From positions 1 to 41,636 of the forward strand of contig JBGTBY010000032.1 in assembly GCA_041749075.1 (NCBI GenBank): DNA of 41,636 nucleotides, in the 5' to 3' direction. Under the pieces are notes generated by a model. The model saw only the letters and a list, made by a program, of their open reading frames with translations, was not told where the DNA came from and searched no databases. This document shows positions 24,623 through 33,638 of the stretch, piece by piece. The translations under genes and the position numbers were made by a program. The stretch comes from CAMTWZ01 sp041749075. Its GTDB lineage: Bacteria; Bacteroidota; Rhodothermia; Balneolales; HLUCCA01. Numbering within the stretch: position 1 is the first letter of the stretch; each line of letters opens with the position of its first letter.

Positions 24623-25618
24623 TCATCGGATAAGCATGGCGTCGCCGAAAGAATAAAACCTGTACTTCTCTGCGATTGCGTGGGCGTAAATGCGTTTGAG
24701 TTCATCCACACCGGTCAGCGCGCCTACCAACATCAACAAGGTGCTTTTCGGAAGATGGAAATTCGTGATGAGGGCGTCCACCGCTTTCCATTGATATCCC
24801 GGAGTGATGAAAATAGATGTGTCGCCGGATGTGGCCTCGAACTGCCTACCAGCTTGCGCCACCGATTCCAGCACTCGCGTCGTGGTCGTTCCGACAGCAG
24901 TGATATGATTCGCTTTGGAAAGCATTTCTGCCGTGGCTTCATCCATCGAGTACCATTCCGAATGCATGATGTGGTCTTCAGGCCGATCTGCTTTGATGGG
25001 GGCGAAGGTGCCGAGTCCGACGTGCAAGGTCACTTCCGCGATCGGATGTGTTTTTCCCAAATCCGTCAATTGTGCTGTCGTGAAATGCAATCCAGCGGTT
25101 GGAGCGGCCTTGCTTCCTTCCGGCTTGGCATACACGGTCTGGTATTCGCCCGCCAAAGCCTCATTCGGTTTGATGTAGGGTGGAAACGGTGTTTGGCGGT
25201 AGGCATCGAGAATCGGACTGTCCGCATCCACATTGAATCGAAGCGTGCGGATGCCATCTTCGCTGATGCCCAGTGTTTCGACATGAATCCCATCCGCCCA
25301 TTCGATGGATTTCCCGAGCTTGAACCGGCGTCCGGGTCTCACCAAAGCCTCGCACACCGTCGGATTGATCTGTCGAAGGATGAAGATTTCGGAGGAACCA
25401 TGGGCCAAGCGTGCTTTTTCGACCTTGCTGTTGTTCAAGACCAAGGTTGTGTCCGCAGAAAGCCAGTTGCCCAGGTTTCGAAAGATGTCGTTATGGATGG
25501 ATTTCGTGGCACGATCATAAACCAACAATCGAGCCGCATCGCGTGGATGAGCGGGTTCTTGGGCAATAAGTACTTCGGGCAGCTCGAAATCGTAATCGGA
25601 GAGCGATAATGGATTCAT
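24623..25618 (-). CDS. queA: S-adenosylmethionine:tRNA ribosyltransferase-isomerase
   Basis: This enzyme of about 331 residues transfers and isomerises the ribosyl group of SAM to preQ1-modified tRNA, making epoxyqueuosine. Family landmarks are 'LSDYDFELPEVLIAQEPAHPRDAARLLV', 'LVLNNSKV', 'APTAGLHFT', 'EVTLHVGLGTFAPI' and the C-terminal 'DALITNFHLPKSTLLMLVGAL'. The start at 25618 (MNPLSLSDYDFELP) matches the usual N-terminus. An in-frame ATG at 25648 would add ten atypical residues. tRNA-Arg lies 33 bases downstream on the same strand. Confidence 0.96.
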   Translation of the reverse strand: MNPLSLSDYDFELPEVLIAQEPAHPRDAARLLVYDRATKSIHNDIFRNLGNWLSADTTLVLNNSKVEKARLAHGSSEIFILRQINPTVCEALVRPGRRFKLGKSIEWADGIHVETLGISEDGIRTLRFNVDADSPILDAYRQTPFPPYIKPNEALAGEYQTVYAKPEGSKAAPTAGLHFTTAQLTDLGKTHPIAEVTLHVGLGTFAPIKADRPEDHIMHSEWYSMDEATAEMLSKANHITAVGTTTTRVLESVAQAGRQFEATSGDTSIFITPGYQWKAVDALITNFHLPKSTLLMLVGALTGVDELKRIYAHAIAEKYRFYSFGDAMLIR

Positions 25619-25707
25619 TTCGCTAAAGGTAAGGCGAGTGAGGAACATTTTGGAAAGATGATGGTATTATGCAGACATTGTCCTGACATATTTGCAATCC
25701 CTCGTCT

Positions 25708-26118
25708 ATGAAATGTTACCTGTTTTCCCTTTTTCTCGTTGTTACGCTGATGTCGTGCAGCAAAAAAACACCCGTTGCGGCAGACCTCGACCCGGGTACG
25801 GATCCACCACCAAACGGAACATCGACGTATGCCGGAATCATCCAACCGATTTTCAACAGTCGATGTGTGTCGTGCCATAGCGCATCGAATCCGCAATCGG
25901 GTGTAAATGTGAGTTCGTATTCTGCCACGATGGCGAGTCGCGGAACGCAGTATAACGCATTGATTGTGAATCCTGGAAATGCGAATGGAAGTCCGCTGCA
26001 CAACAAGTTGCAGTCCAATCCGCAGTTCGGATCGCAGATGCCCCAAGGTGCTCCTTTGACCACACAACAGATCACGGCTATTCGAGATTGGATCAATGCC
26101 GGAGCATTGAACGAATAA
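25708..26118 (+). CDS. Cytochrome c-like lipoprotein (single CxxCH)
   Basis: This exported lipoprotein of 136 residues has signal and lipobox LMSC (Cys17), then a proline-rich linker (DLDPGTDPPPNGTSTY), then a small haem domain. The haem-binding motif is C53-V-S-C56-H57 and a likely axial methionine is M111 ('GSQMPQGAPLT'). It ends with the helix 'QQITAIRDWINAGA' common to cytochrome-like domains of Bacteroidota. It may carry electrons at the cell envelope. Its TAA overlaps the ATG of the YceI gene, so the two are translationally coupled. Confidence 0.88.
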   Translation: MKCYLFSLFLVVTLMSCSKKTPVAADLDPGTDPPPNGTSTYAGIIQPIFNSRCVSCHSASNPQSGVNVSSYSATMASRGTQYNALIVNPGNANGSPLHNKLQSNPQFGSQMPQGAPLTTQQITAIRDWINAGALNE

Positions 26119-26666
26119 TGAGACGCCAAATCTTCCTCCTGCTATTGGCGAGCGCTATTGCGATGCCTGCATCGGCCCAGGTATTCGGCACAGAAAAGGG
26201 GTATGCCGAATTCGAATCGAAGGCGTCTATCGAATCGTTCAAAGGGATTTCTCGAAATCTGACCGGCCAACTGTCCTTGGCCGATTCCACTCTCGATTTC
26301 TACCTCGATTTGAATACGCTCGAAACCGGCATCACATTACGAGATCGTCAGATGAGGGAGAATTTCCTGGAGACCGCGACATATCCCTTCGCTGAATTTC
26401 TCGGCAAATTCTATAATGCGGTCGACCTTACATCCCTCGAACCTCAGAAGGTGTTTGTGCTCGGCAATTTCACGATTCATGGTGTGACAAAGGAACTCGA
26501 GCTCGTGGCCACATTGACTCCAACGCGGGATGGACGCTTGACCGCATCCGCTCAGTGGAATTTGACGTTGTCTGATTATAAGATCGAAGTGCCGAGCTTA
26601 TTATTTTATCGATTGAATGAGGTGTTGAATCTGTCTGTCCAACTCGAATTAACCAAGGTCCAATGA
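26118..26666 (+). CDS. YceI-family periplasmic protein
   Basis: This protein of 182 residues has a cleavable signal (MRRQIFLLLLASAIAMPASA) and a YceI lipocalin-like barrel. Landmarks are 'AEFESKASIESFKGISRNLTG', 'LRDRQMRENFLETATYPFAEF' and 'GNFTIHGVTKELEL'. YceI proteins bind isoprenoid-like hydrophobic molecules, and some link to quinone metabolism. The start ATG 26118 overlaps the stop of the cytochrome gene, and the stop overlaps the next ATG (ATGA). A longer in-frame start at 26088 would spoil the signal peptide. Confidence 0.92.
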   Translation: MRRQIFLLLLASAIAMPASAQVFGTEKGYAEFESKASIESFKGISRNLTGQLSLADSTLDFYLDLNTLETGITLRDRQMRENFLETATYPFAEFLGKFYNAVDLTSLEPQKVFVLGNFTIHGVTKELELVATLTPTRDGRLTASAQWNLTLSDYKIEVPSLLFYRLNEVLNLSVQLELTKVQ

Positions 26667-27520
26667 AGCGCCATGTGATCCTATTGCTGATCTTGATATC
26701 GGCTCACCCACTATCCGCCCAAATCGCCCGTCAGCGAGTGGTGGCCGATCGCCCGATCGAAAACACATTTTTCTCACAAAAAGCCTCCATCCTGCAAACA
26801 GTGGAAACCATTTCCCAGAAAGAGATGCTGTTTTCGATCATGCATGTGTTTGGTCCTGTCAACGGCGGTGTGGATGGTTTCTGGGGACTCGATACCTACG
26901 CCAACATCCGACTCGGATTGGATTATGGCATTCGAGACAATCTGTCGGTGGGTATCGGACGTTCGAAATTGGATAAATCAGTGGATGTGCGTTTCAAAAC
27001 CAATTGGTTGAGGCAGATGGAATCGGGCAAGAACCCGGTGTCGATCGCATTTATCGGAAATACGGCGTTCGACACCCGTAAATTTCCTTCGAACCGAAGT
27101 GTGGGTGACCGAATGAGTTTCATGGGATCGGTTTTGGTGGCTAGAAAACTGAATGAAGACTTCAGTGTACAGTTGTCTCCAACCATCACCCATTTCAATC
27201 TGGTTCGAGCCGACCAAGAAAACACCGCTATTTCGTTGGGGTTGATCACGAGATATAGGTATGCCCCGAACCGTGCCGTCGCTTTTGAAACCGCACCGAT
27301 TCTGACCGGTGCATCCGCCAACACGTATCCGCACATGGCCTTGAGTTATGAAATGGAGACCGGTGGACATGTATTCCAGTTGTTTTTCTCCGTAGGGGAT
27401 GGATTGAATGAGCAATATGCGATAGCCAGAACGCAAAATTCGTTGATTCGGGATAATGAACCATCATTCCGATTCGGATTCAATGTGAATCGTATCTTTC
27501 GGGTCGGCGAGCGATATTGA
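26663..27520 (+). CDS. DUF5777 family beta-barrel protein
   Basis: This protein of 285 residues has an N-terminal signal peptide (cleavage near SAQIA). Alternating-residue strands follow throughout, with 'FGPVNGG...FWGLDTYANIRLGLDYGI', as in DUF5777 proteins, and a C-terminal aromatic ending (FGFNVNRIFRVGERY). It probably forms an outer-membrane barrel. It is coupled by a 4-base overlap to the YceI gene. Together with the cytochrome it forms an exported trio that recurs in Bacteroidota, with no established function that I know of. Confidence 0.88.
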   Translation: MKRHVILLLILISAHPLSAQIARQRVVADRPIENTFFSQKASILQTVETISQKEMLFSIMHVFGPVNGGVDGFWGLDTYANIRLGLDYGIRDNLSVGIGRSKLDKSVDVRFKTNWLRQMESGKNPVSIAFIGNTAFDTRKFPSNRSVGDRMSFMGSVLVARKLNEDFSVQLSPTITHFNLVRADQENTAISLGLITRYRYAPNRAVAFETAPILTGASANTYPHMALSYEMETGGHVFQLFFSVGDGLNEQYAIARTQNSLIRDNEPSFRFGFNVNRIFRVGERY

Positions 27521-27582
27521 CGCAACGTTCATAAACGGGATGCGTAGGCTTGTCCACTAAATAGGTCATACTACTACCCCGG

Positions 27583-28812
27583 ATGGTTTTGCTTCGCAGT
27601 TTTATTGAGAGTACGAAAATCGCATGGGTCGCTTTATGGGCGAATAAACTGCGTGCCGGCCTCACCACCTTCGGAATCGTGATCGGAATCGTGTCGGTCA
27701 CAACGATGGCGACTCTGATTGATGGAGTGAACCGATCGTTCGAGTCCAGTCTGAAAATGCTTGGCACCAATGTTCTGTACATCCAAAAATGGCCATGGAG
27801 TTTTGGTCCGGATTACAATTGGTGGGACTTCATTAATCGCAGGGAGATGCAGGTCGCGTATGCGGCTCGTCTACAGGAGCTGTCCACCACATCTCTGGCT
27901 GTATCGGCCAGCATGTACCGATCAGACATCCTTCGGTTTGAGTCGAAGGTCGTGGAACGAGCTGATTTGCGTGGCACAACCACATCCTATGCTGTCACAG
28001 GAGCCATCGAACTTCAGTCTGGGCGCTTTTTCAGTGAGGATGATTACCAGCGTGGTGCGAATCTGATTGTGATTGGAACGGATATCGCGGATGCCCTTTT
28101 CGACGAGCGGGATCCTGTCGGCCAGATTATTAAAGTATCCGGGCTGCGTTTCGAAGTGATTGGCGTTTTGGCCAAGCAAGGCAAGTTTTTGGGATTGGAG
28201 AGCTTCGACAATCAAGCCATCATGCCGGCGTCCACATTCGGAAAATTGTATGGATTCAGACGATTCGTACAACTTCAGGCCAAATTCGAAACCGAAGACT
28301 TGCTGGCTGAAGGCGAGTATGAGTTTGAGGGATTGATGCGGCGAATTCGTGGGTTGGAGCCCGGCGTTGTGAATGATTTCTCCATCAACAAATTGGACAT
28401 GTTCCGCGACCAGTATAAAGTGATGACCACTGTTATTTATGGAATCGGGATCTTTCTGACGTTTCTATCCCTGTTCGTAGGTGGAATCGGTGTGATGAAC
28501 ATCATGTTCGTATCGGTGAAAGAACGGACGAAGGAAGTTGGAATACGAAAAGCGATCGGGGCGAAGAGTCGAGAGATCTTGTGGCAATTTCTCACCGAAT
28601 CGGTCGTGATATGCATGTTTGGAGGTGTGATCGGAATCTTGTTAGCCATGGGGACGACCGCCTTGGTGAATCAGATTTTCGTAGCCTATTTGAGTTGGAA
28701 CACCGTGATATTGGCTTTCTCAATTTGTGCGATCACCGGGTTGTTGTTCGGATTTCTTCCCGCATGGAAAGCCGCCAAATCAGACCCGATCGAATCCCTG
28801 CGTTATGAATAG
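27583..28812 (+). CDS. MacB-type ABC transporter permease (first of two)
   Basis: This inner-membrane protein of 409 residues has a first helix (about 21-44), a periplasmic MacB_PCD domain (about 45-270), and three C-terminal FtsX-type helices (about 285-310, 335-360, 370-395). The segment 'GGIGVMNIMFVSVKERTKEVGIRKAIGAKSREILWQFL' is the FtsX-fold hallmark. Such permeases use ATP hydrolysis on the inner face to drive export across the envelope with a membrane-fusion protein. It stands 9 bases before a homologous permease. No ATPase gene adjoins it. Confidence 0.92.
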   Translation: MVLLRSFIESTKIAWVALWANKLRAGLTTFGIVIGIVSVTTMATLIDGVNRSFESSLKMLGTNVLYIQKWPWSFGPDYNWWDFINRREMQVAYAARLQELSTTSLAVSASMYRSDILRFESKVVERADLRGTTTSYAVTGAIELQSGRFFSEDDYQRGANLIVIGTDIADALFDERDPVGQIIKVSGLRFEVIGVLAKQGKFLGLESFDNQAIMPASTFGKLYGFRRFVQLQAKFETEDLLAEGEYEFEGLMRRIRGLEPGVVNDFSINKLDMFRDQYKVMTTVIYGIGIFLTFLSLFVGGIGVMNIMFVSVKERTKEVGIRKAIGAKSREILWQFLTESVVICMFGGVIGILLAMGTTALVNQIFVAYLSWNTVILAFSICAITGLLFGFLPAWKAAKSDPIESLRYE

Positions 28813-28821
28813 GAGCACGCG

Positions 28822-30042
28822 ATGAACATCATGGAAGTTCTGCGAATGGCGCTCAGCGCATTGTCTGCCAATCTCACCAGATCGATGTTGACGATCTTGG
28901 CCATCGTTGTTGGCGTGTTCGCAGTGATCAGCGCATCGACGGCGGTGTCCGTGATCGATAATTACTTCAAAGAAACCCTAACCCTGTTTGGTGGGTCGGT
29001 GGTTCAAGTGAGTACGCGTCCAACCGTGCAGATGGGCAATAGCGATGCGTATCGAAATAGGGAATACATCACATTTGATGTGTTTGAGCAATTGCAGCAA
29101 CGGTCTCTTTTGGCACGATCCATGAACCCTGAAGCGCGTTTCACGTGGACAAGAGTCGAATACGACGGCTTAACCACGAATCCGGATGTCGTCATTTATG
29201 GCAGCAACGAGCATTGGATTTCGAACAACGCCTATGAGATTGAAGTCGGTCGGGATTTATCTGCAGAAGATGTGATCAATGCACGCCCGGTCGTGTTGTT
29301 GGGTGAGGATGTTCGAAAAAAACTGTTCGACACGAAACAGGCTGTGAACGAGCGTATTCGGATCGACGGTCAATGGTACACGGTTGTGGGCATCGTGAAA
29401 CCCAAAGGGAGCGCATTTGGTGAGTCGTTGGATAAATTCGTATTGGCACCGTATTCCAGATTGGGAGCCGTTTACGGCACGTATCGCAACATCGACATCC
29501 AAGCCCAAGCCCCCGATATGTTGATGGTGAATGAAACCATCGATGAGATGATCGGCAACATGAGGGTGATTCGAAATGTGGCTCCTGGCGACCCGAATGA
29601 TTTCGAGGTGTCCACCAACGATTCCCTTCAAGGCTCATTCGATAGCGTGACCGGCGTTTTGTTTGCTTTCGGAATCATCGTCGGCGGAGTTTGTCTTTTG
29701 GGAGCGGGAATCGGAGTGATGAACATCATGCTGGTATCGGTCACCGAACGAACAAGGGAGATCGGCATTCGTAAGTCGATCGGCGCCACACGAAAAGCCA
29801 TCGTACAGCAGTTTTTGCTCGAGACGATTGTGATCTGTCAGATCGGCGGATTGATCGGCATCGTGGTGGGTGTGGCAGGTGGGAACATGTTGGCCGTGGT
29901 GATGGAGACATCTGTCGTGATTCCATGGGTAGCTGTTTTCACAGGTGTGATTGGCATGACCCTCATCGGGTTGGTTTTTGGTGTGTATCCGGCGGTGAAA
30001 GCCTCACGTTTGGATCCCATCGTAAGTTTGAGATATGAATAA
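28822..30042 (+). CDS. MacB-type ABC transporter permease (second of two)
   Basis: This protein of 406 residues is a paralogue of the gene before it: first helix about 18-40, MacB_PCD periplasmic domain, and C-terminal helices with 'GAGIGVMNIMLVSVTERTREIGIRKSIGATRKAIVQQFLLE'. Ending 'ASRLDPIVSLRYE' mirrors the first copy's 'KSDPIESLRYE'. The two probably form a heterodimer. The membrane-fusion gene follows after 14 bases. Confidence 0.92.
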   Translation: MNIMEVLRMALSALSANLTRSMLTILAIVVGVFAVISASTAVSVIDNYFKETLTLFGGSVVQVSTRPTVQMGNSDAYRNREYITFDVFEQLQQRSLLARSMNPEARFTWTRVEYDGLTTNPDVVIYGSNEHWISNNAYEIEVGRDLSAEDVINARPVVLLGEDVRKKLFDTKQAVNERIRIDGQWYTVVGIVKPKGSAFGESLDKFVLAPYSRLGAVYGTYRNIDIQAQAPDMLMVNETIDEMIGNMRVIRNVAPGDPNDFEVSTNDSLQGSFDSVTGVLFAFGIIVGGVCLLGAGIGVMNIMLVSVTERTREIGIRKSIGATRKAIVQQFLLETIVICQIGGLIGIVVGVAGGNMLAVVMETSVVIPWVAVFTGVIGMTLIGLVFGVYPAVKASRLDPIVSLRYE

Positions 30043-30056
30043 TCAATAAGGCACAT

Positions 30057-31415
30057 ATGACGGCATCTACTAAAAAAAGCATGTATACGCTCGGCGGACT
30101 GATCGGTGGCGTAATTCTCTTGGGCATCATTGCGAAAAGTGCGGGTTGGATCGGGGGGGAGCCCATGGGCACTCAGGTTGAAACGGCCAAATCCGAACTG
30201 AAAACCGTCACGCAGTTGGTGTCGGCTTCCGGAACGGTGCGTCCTGAAGTGGAAGTGATCATTTCTCCGGATGTATCGGGTGAGATCATCGAACTTACCG
30301 TGGTTGAAGGCGATATCGTGAAGCAAGGCGATTTGCTGGTTCGCATCCGCCCTGATCTGTATCAAGCTCGCATCGACGAGCTTCGCGCATCGCTCATGAA
30401 CACACGGGCCCGTGAACAACAGGCCCGCGCCAGCATGTTACGCGCGGAAATGACGTATAGCCGTCAGAAAATGTTATTCGAATCAAATGCGATCGCCGAG
30501 ATGGAATACATCACTGCAAAAACGAATTTCGATGCGGAAACGGCAAGCCATAAAGCATCGGAATTCACGGTTCAAAGCGCAGAGGCGCAATTGCGTCGTG
30601 CGGAGGAAGAACTGCGTCAGACCGTGATTCGTGCGCCGATGTCGGGCACCATCAGTAAATTGAATGTGGAGCGTGGCGAACGGGTTGTCGGATCGCAACA
30701 AATGACGGGTACTGAAATCCTTCGCATCGCCCGGATGGAGCAGATGGAAGTGGAAGTGCGCGTGAATGAGAATGATATCGTGAAGGTGGCCCTTGGCGAT
30801 ACCGCTCGTGTGATGGTGGATGCGTATTCAAATCAGTCCATTCGTGGGATTGTGACGGAAATCGCGAACTCAGCTGTGACCCGCGGCGCCGGTACGACCG
30901 AGCAGATTTCGGAATACCCGGTCAAAATTCGAGTGATCACCCCGCATAACCTGACCTCGCAACCGGTTCGGTTTCAACAGACATCCACAGAGGAAGTGGA
31001 TCTCCAATCGCGCACACCATTTTTGAAGCCGGGAATGTCGGCGTCGGTGGATGTGGAAACCCAAACCGTTCTGAACGCGATTGTGGTTCCCATCCAGGCC
31101 GTTACGGTTCGTGATTTCGCGAAGCTGAAATCCAATGAAACGGATTCCACCCATACAGATTCCGTCGCTGTGGTTCGATCGACTGAAAAAGCGAAAGAAG
31201 ACATCCGCCGCGTCGTATTTGTTGTCGTGGATGGTGCCGTTTCGATGATTGAAGTGGAAACCGGAATCAACGATGATCGCTTCATCCAGATTTTGAGAGG
31301 AATCGATAACGATACCGAAATCGTGACGGGCAGCTATCGGGTCTTATCGCGTGATCTTAAAGACAAAGACAAAGTGAGATCGTCAACCGCCAACGCTACG
31401 CCGACTACTCCTTAA
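30057..31415 (+). CDS. Membrane-fusion (HlyD/MacA-type periplasmic adaptor) protein
   Basis: This protein of 452 residues has an N-terminal anchor (about 8-28), a split biotinyl-lipoyl domain ('VSASGTVRPEVEVIISPDVSGEIIELTVVEGDIVKQGDLLVRI', closing near 'TVIRAPMSGTISKLNVERGERV'), a helical hairpin between them (about 95-190), and beta-barrel and membrane-proximal domains after it. It would bridge the two permeases to an outer-membrane channel. Its 3' end overlaps the epimerase gene on the other strand by 11 bases. No TolC-like gene is in the window. Confidence 0.92.
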   Translation: MTASTKKSMYTLGGLIGGVILLGIIAKSAGWIGGEPMGTQVETAKSELKTVTQLVSASGTVRPEVEVIISPDVSGEIIELTVVEGDIVKQGDLLVRIRPDLYQARIDELRASLMNTRAREQQARASMLRAEMTYSRQKMLFESNAIAEMEYITAKTNFDAETASHKASEFTVQSAEAQLRRAEEELRQTVIRAPMSGTISKLNVERGERVVGSQQMTGTEILRIARMEQMEVEVRVNENDIVKVALGDTARVMVDAYSNQSIRGIVTEIANSAVTRGAGTTEQISEYPVKIRVITPHNLTSQPVRFQQTSTEEVDLQSRTPFLKPGMSASVDVETQTVLNAIVVPIQAVTVRDFAKLKSNETDSTHTDSVAVVRSTEKAKEDIRRVVFVVVDGAVSMIEVETGINDDRFIQILRGIDNDTEIVTGSYRVLSRDLKDKDKVRSSTANATPTTP

Positions 31416-31806
31416 TCGATTCGCATAATTCGATCAGCACGCCTTCACACGATTTCGGGTGAAGGAAGGCGATCCGCTTGTTGTCTGCTCCTCGTTTCGG
31501 CACAGGCGTGATTAACGTGAAGCCCTCATCAACGAGCCGCTTCAATTCCGAATCCAAGTCTTCAACATCAAAGGCCACGTGGTGCAAACCCGGGCCTTTT
31601 TTTTCGATGTACATGGCGATTGCAGACTCGGGGGATGTGGCTCCTAACAGTTCCACTTTCGATTCTCCGGTTTGGAAAAAGGCGGTCTCGACGTGCTCGC
31701 TATCTACGAATTCCCTTTTGTAGCAAGGTGTGTTCAGCAGAGTTTCGTAGGTTTTGATGGCGGCTTCCAAATCGCGAACCGCAATGCCGACATGATCGAT
31801 CTTCAT
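31405..31806 (-). CDS. mce: Methylmalonyl-CoA epimerase
   Basis: This enzyme of 133 residues is in the vicinal oxygen chelate fold. It interconverts (R)- and (S)-methylmalonyl-CoA, linking propionyl-CoA to succinyl-CoA. Motifs are 'KIDHVGIAVRDLEAAI', 'KVELLGATSPESAIAMYIEKKGPGLHHVAFDVEDL' and the closing 'GVLIELCE', which hold the expected His and Glu metal ligands. I use ATG 31806, one base after the polX stop. A start at 31842 would lie inside polX. It is probably transcribed with polX. The carboxylase and mutase partners are not in the window. Confidence 0.93.
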   Translation of the reverse strand: MKIDHVGIAVRDLEAAIKTYETLLNTPCYKREFVDSEHVETAFFQTGESKVELLGATSPESAIAMYIEKKGPGLHHVAFDVEDLDSELKRLVDEGFTLITPVPKRGADNKRIAFLHPKSCEGVLIELCESIKE

Positions 31807-31807
31807 A

Positions 31808-33571
31808 TCATCCTCGTTTTCTGAAATGAGTGAGCAAATCATCTACTGATTTTGCATTCAGGATGTAATCTTTTGTGAATCCCGCTTTCCGCGCGATCCC
31901 CAATCCGAAATGAACATCGTTGATGCCTTCGGTGTCGTGGGCGTCGGGGCAGATGGCCGACATCAATCCCGCATCCCTCGCTGATTTCCCATAACGCCAA
32001 TCCAGATCCAAGCGCCAGGGACTCGCGTTGATTTCGATCGCCACTCCGGCCGCTGCGGCGTGCTCGATCAGGGCATGCATATCGAACGGATTTCCATCCC
32101 GCTTCAACAGCAATCGTCCGGTCGGGTGACCAATGATGCGGCAGTAGGGATTGTCGACCGCACGTTTGAAGCGGTTCAGCATGGCGTCGGGCGGCATGTC
32201 GAGCGAGGAATGGACGCTGGCGATGATGAAATCGAAGCCGGCCAACACATCCGACTCATAATCCAGGCTACCGTCGGTGAGGATGTCGGATTCAATGCCC
32301 TTCAGTACCTGAAATGGAATGTTATTCTTGGCGAAGGAGTCGTTTAAGGCATCGATTTCTTTCCATTGGGCGAAGACACGGTTCGCATCGAGTCCGTTCG
32401 CATACGCGGCGGCACGGGAATGATCCGTAAGACCGAGATACGAATACCCTGCGCTGATGCAGGCCAAGGCCATTTCCTTGATGGAATAGGACCCGTCGCT
32501 CCACGTGCTGTGGGCGTGGAGAATGCCTCGGATGTCGGATAACTCAACCAGATCCTCCGCCTTATGCGTTTTAATCCATTCGAATTCGCCCCGGTCTTCG
32601 CGCAGTTCCGGCGGAATGAAATCCAAATCGACGTGCCGATAAATGTCGGCTTCGGATGTGAACGGAACCGGCTGGTTGATGTCGAGCTCGCCAGTCGACG
32701 TCAGCTTGTACAACCCATACTCATTGAGCGTCATGCCGCGGTCTCGCGCGCGCTGACGGACCGCCACATTATGATCCTTACTACCCGTGAAATACATCAT
32801 GGCGGCAGGGAAGGAGGCGCTCGGCACAATTTTCACATCCACCTGTCGGCCGGATGTGGTTCGAGCCGAGCATTTCGAATCGCCTCGGCTCAATACCTCC
32901 ACCACCATCGGATGCGCCACAAACAAATCAAAGAGTCCGACAACGGACTCCGGTGTGGCGGCGACCAGAATATCGATATCGCCGATGGTTTCGAGCTTGC
33001 GGCGTAAGGAACCGGCGATGTCCAACTGCTCCACACCTGGGTATCCTCTCAACTCGTCGGCGATGGACTGCGCGATGTCGAGGGCTTCATCCTGCCGGCA
33101 GCGATCGGCGAAGGTCATCATCCACTCAATGGATTTCAGGATTTTCTCGGCGGATTTGGCTCCCATCCCAGCTAGTCCAGCGACGCGCCCATCCGAACAG
33201 GCCTCTTTCAGTTCGTCGAGTTCGGTGATGCCGAGCGCTTCGTGAATCTTATGGATTTTCTTAGGTCCGAGGCCGGAAATATCGAGCCATTTCAGCAGAC
33301 CGGGAGGAATCAGGGCCGCGAGCTCCTCTAGAACGGGAATGTGCCCGGTGTTGACATACGCGGTGATGTCGTTCGCGATTGACGCCCCGATACCAGGAAT
33401 GGATGTGAGCGTACCCGCTTCCACATGCAGGAAAACAGGTTTATCGTAGGTCTCGATGGTTCGTGAAGCCCGGTCGAAGGCGATGGCTTTGAACTCGTTC
33501 GCGCCGGCTAAACGAAGCAAGGTTCCGATTTCTTCGAGACGCGCGGCGATCTCTTTGTTTGTGGCTGACAT
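31808..33571 (-). CDS. polX: DNA polymerase/3'-5' exonuclease PolX
   Basis: This repair polymerase has 587 residues. Helix-hairpin-helix segments are 'SIPGIGASIANDI', 'ISGLGPKKIHKIHEAL' and 'LAGMGAKSAEKIL'. A family-X palm follows with the metal-binding pair in 'GDIDILVA'. The C-terminal PHP domain (about 345-585) has 'GILHAHSTWSDG', 'GLTDHS' and further histidines of the trinuclear metal site. Bacterial PolX fills gaps and trims 3' ends in base-excision repair. Length is typical. Its stop lies one base before the epimerase start. Confidence 0.95.
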   Translation of the reverse strand: MSATNKEIAARLEEIGTLLRLAGANEFKAIAFDRASRTIETYDKPVFLHVEAGTLTSIPGIGASIANDITAYVNTGHIPVLEELAALIPPGLLKWLDISGLGPKKIHKIHEALGITELDELKEACSDGRVAGLAGMGAKSAEKILKSIEWMMTFADRCRQDEALDIAQSIADELRGYPGVEQLDIAGSLRRKLETIGDIDILVAATPESVVGLFDLFVAHPMVVEVLSRGDSKCSARTTSGRQVDVKIVPSASFPAAMMYFTGSKDHNVAVRQRARDRGMTLNEYGLYKLTSTGELDINQPVPFTSEADIYRHVDLDFIPPELREDRGEFEWIKTHKAEDLVELSDIRGILHAHSTWSDGSYSIKEMALACISAGYSYLGLTDHSRAAAYANGLDANRVFAQWKEIDALNDSFAKNNIPFQVLKGIESDILTDGSLDYESDVLAGFDFIIASVHSSLDMPPDAMLNRFKRAVDNPYCRIIGHPTGRLLLKRDGNPFDMHALIEHAAAAGVAIEINASPWRLDLDWRYGKSARDAGLMSAICPDAHDTEGINDVHFGLGIARKAGFTKDYILNAKSVDDLLTHFRKRG

Positions 33572-33638
33572 GGGATGAAGTTAGTGCTTTATTGAATATC
33601 TTCAGACGAACGGAAGCGCTTACATCAATCAAACGGTC

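Noticed and set aside
24620..25609. Forward open frame of 329 codons opposite queA
   Set aside because: queA has all family motifs over the same span. The forward product has no recognisable motif.
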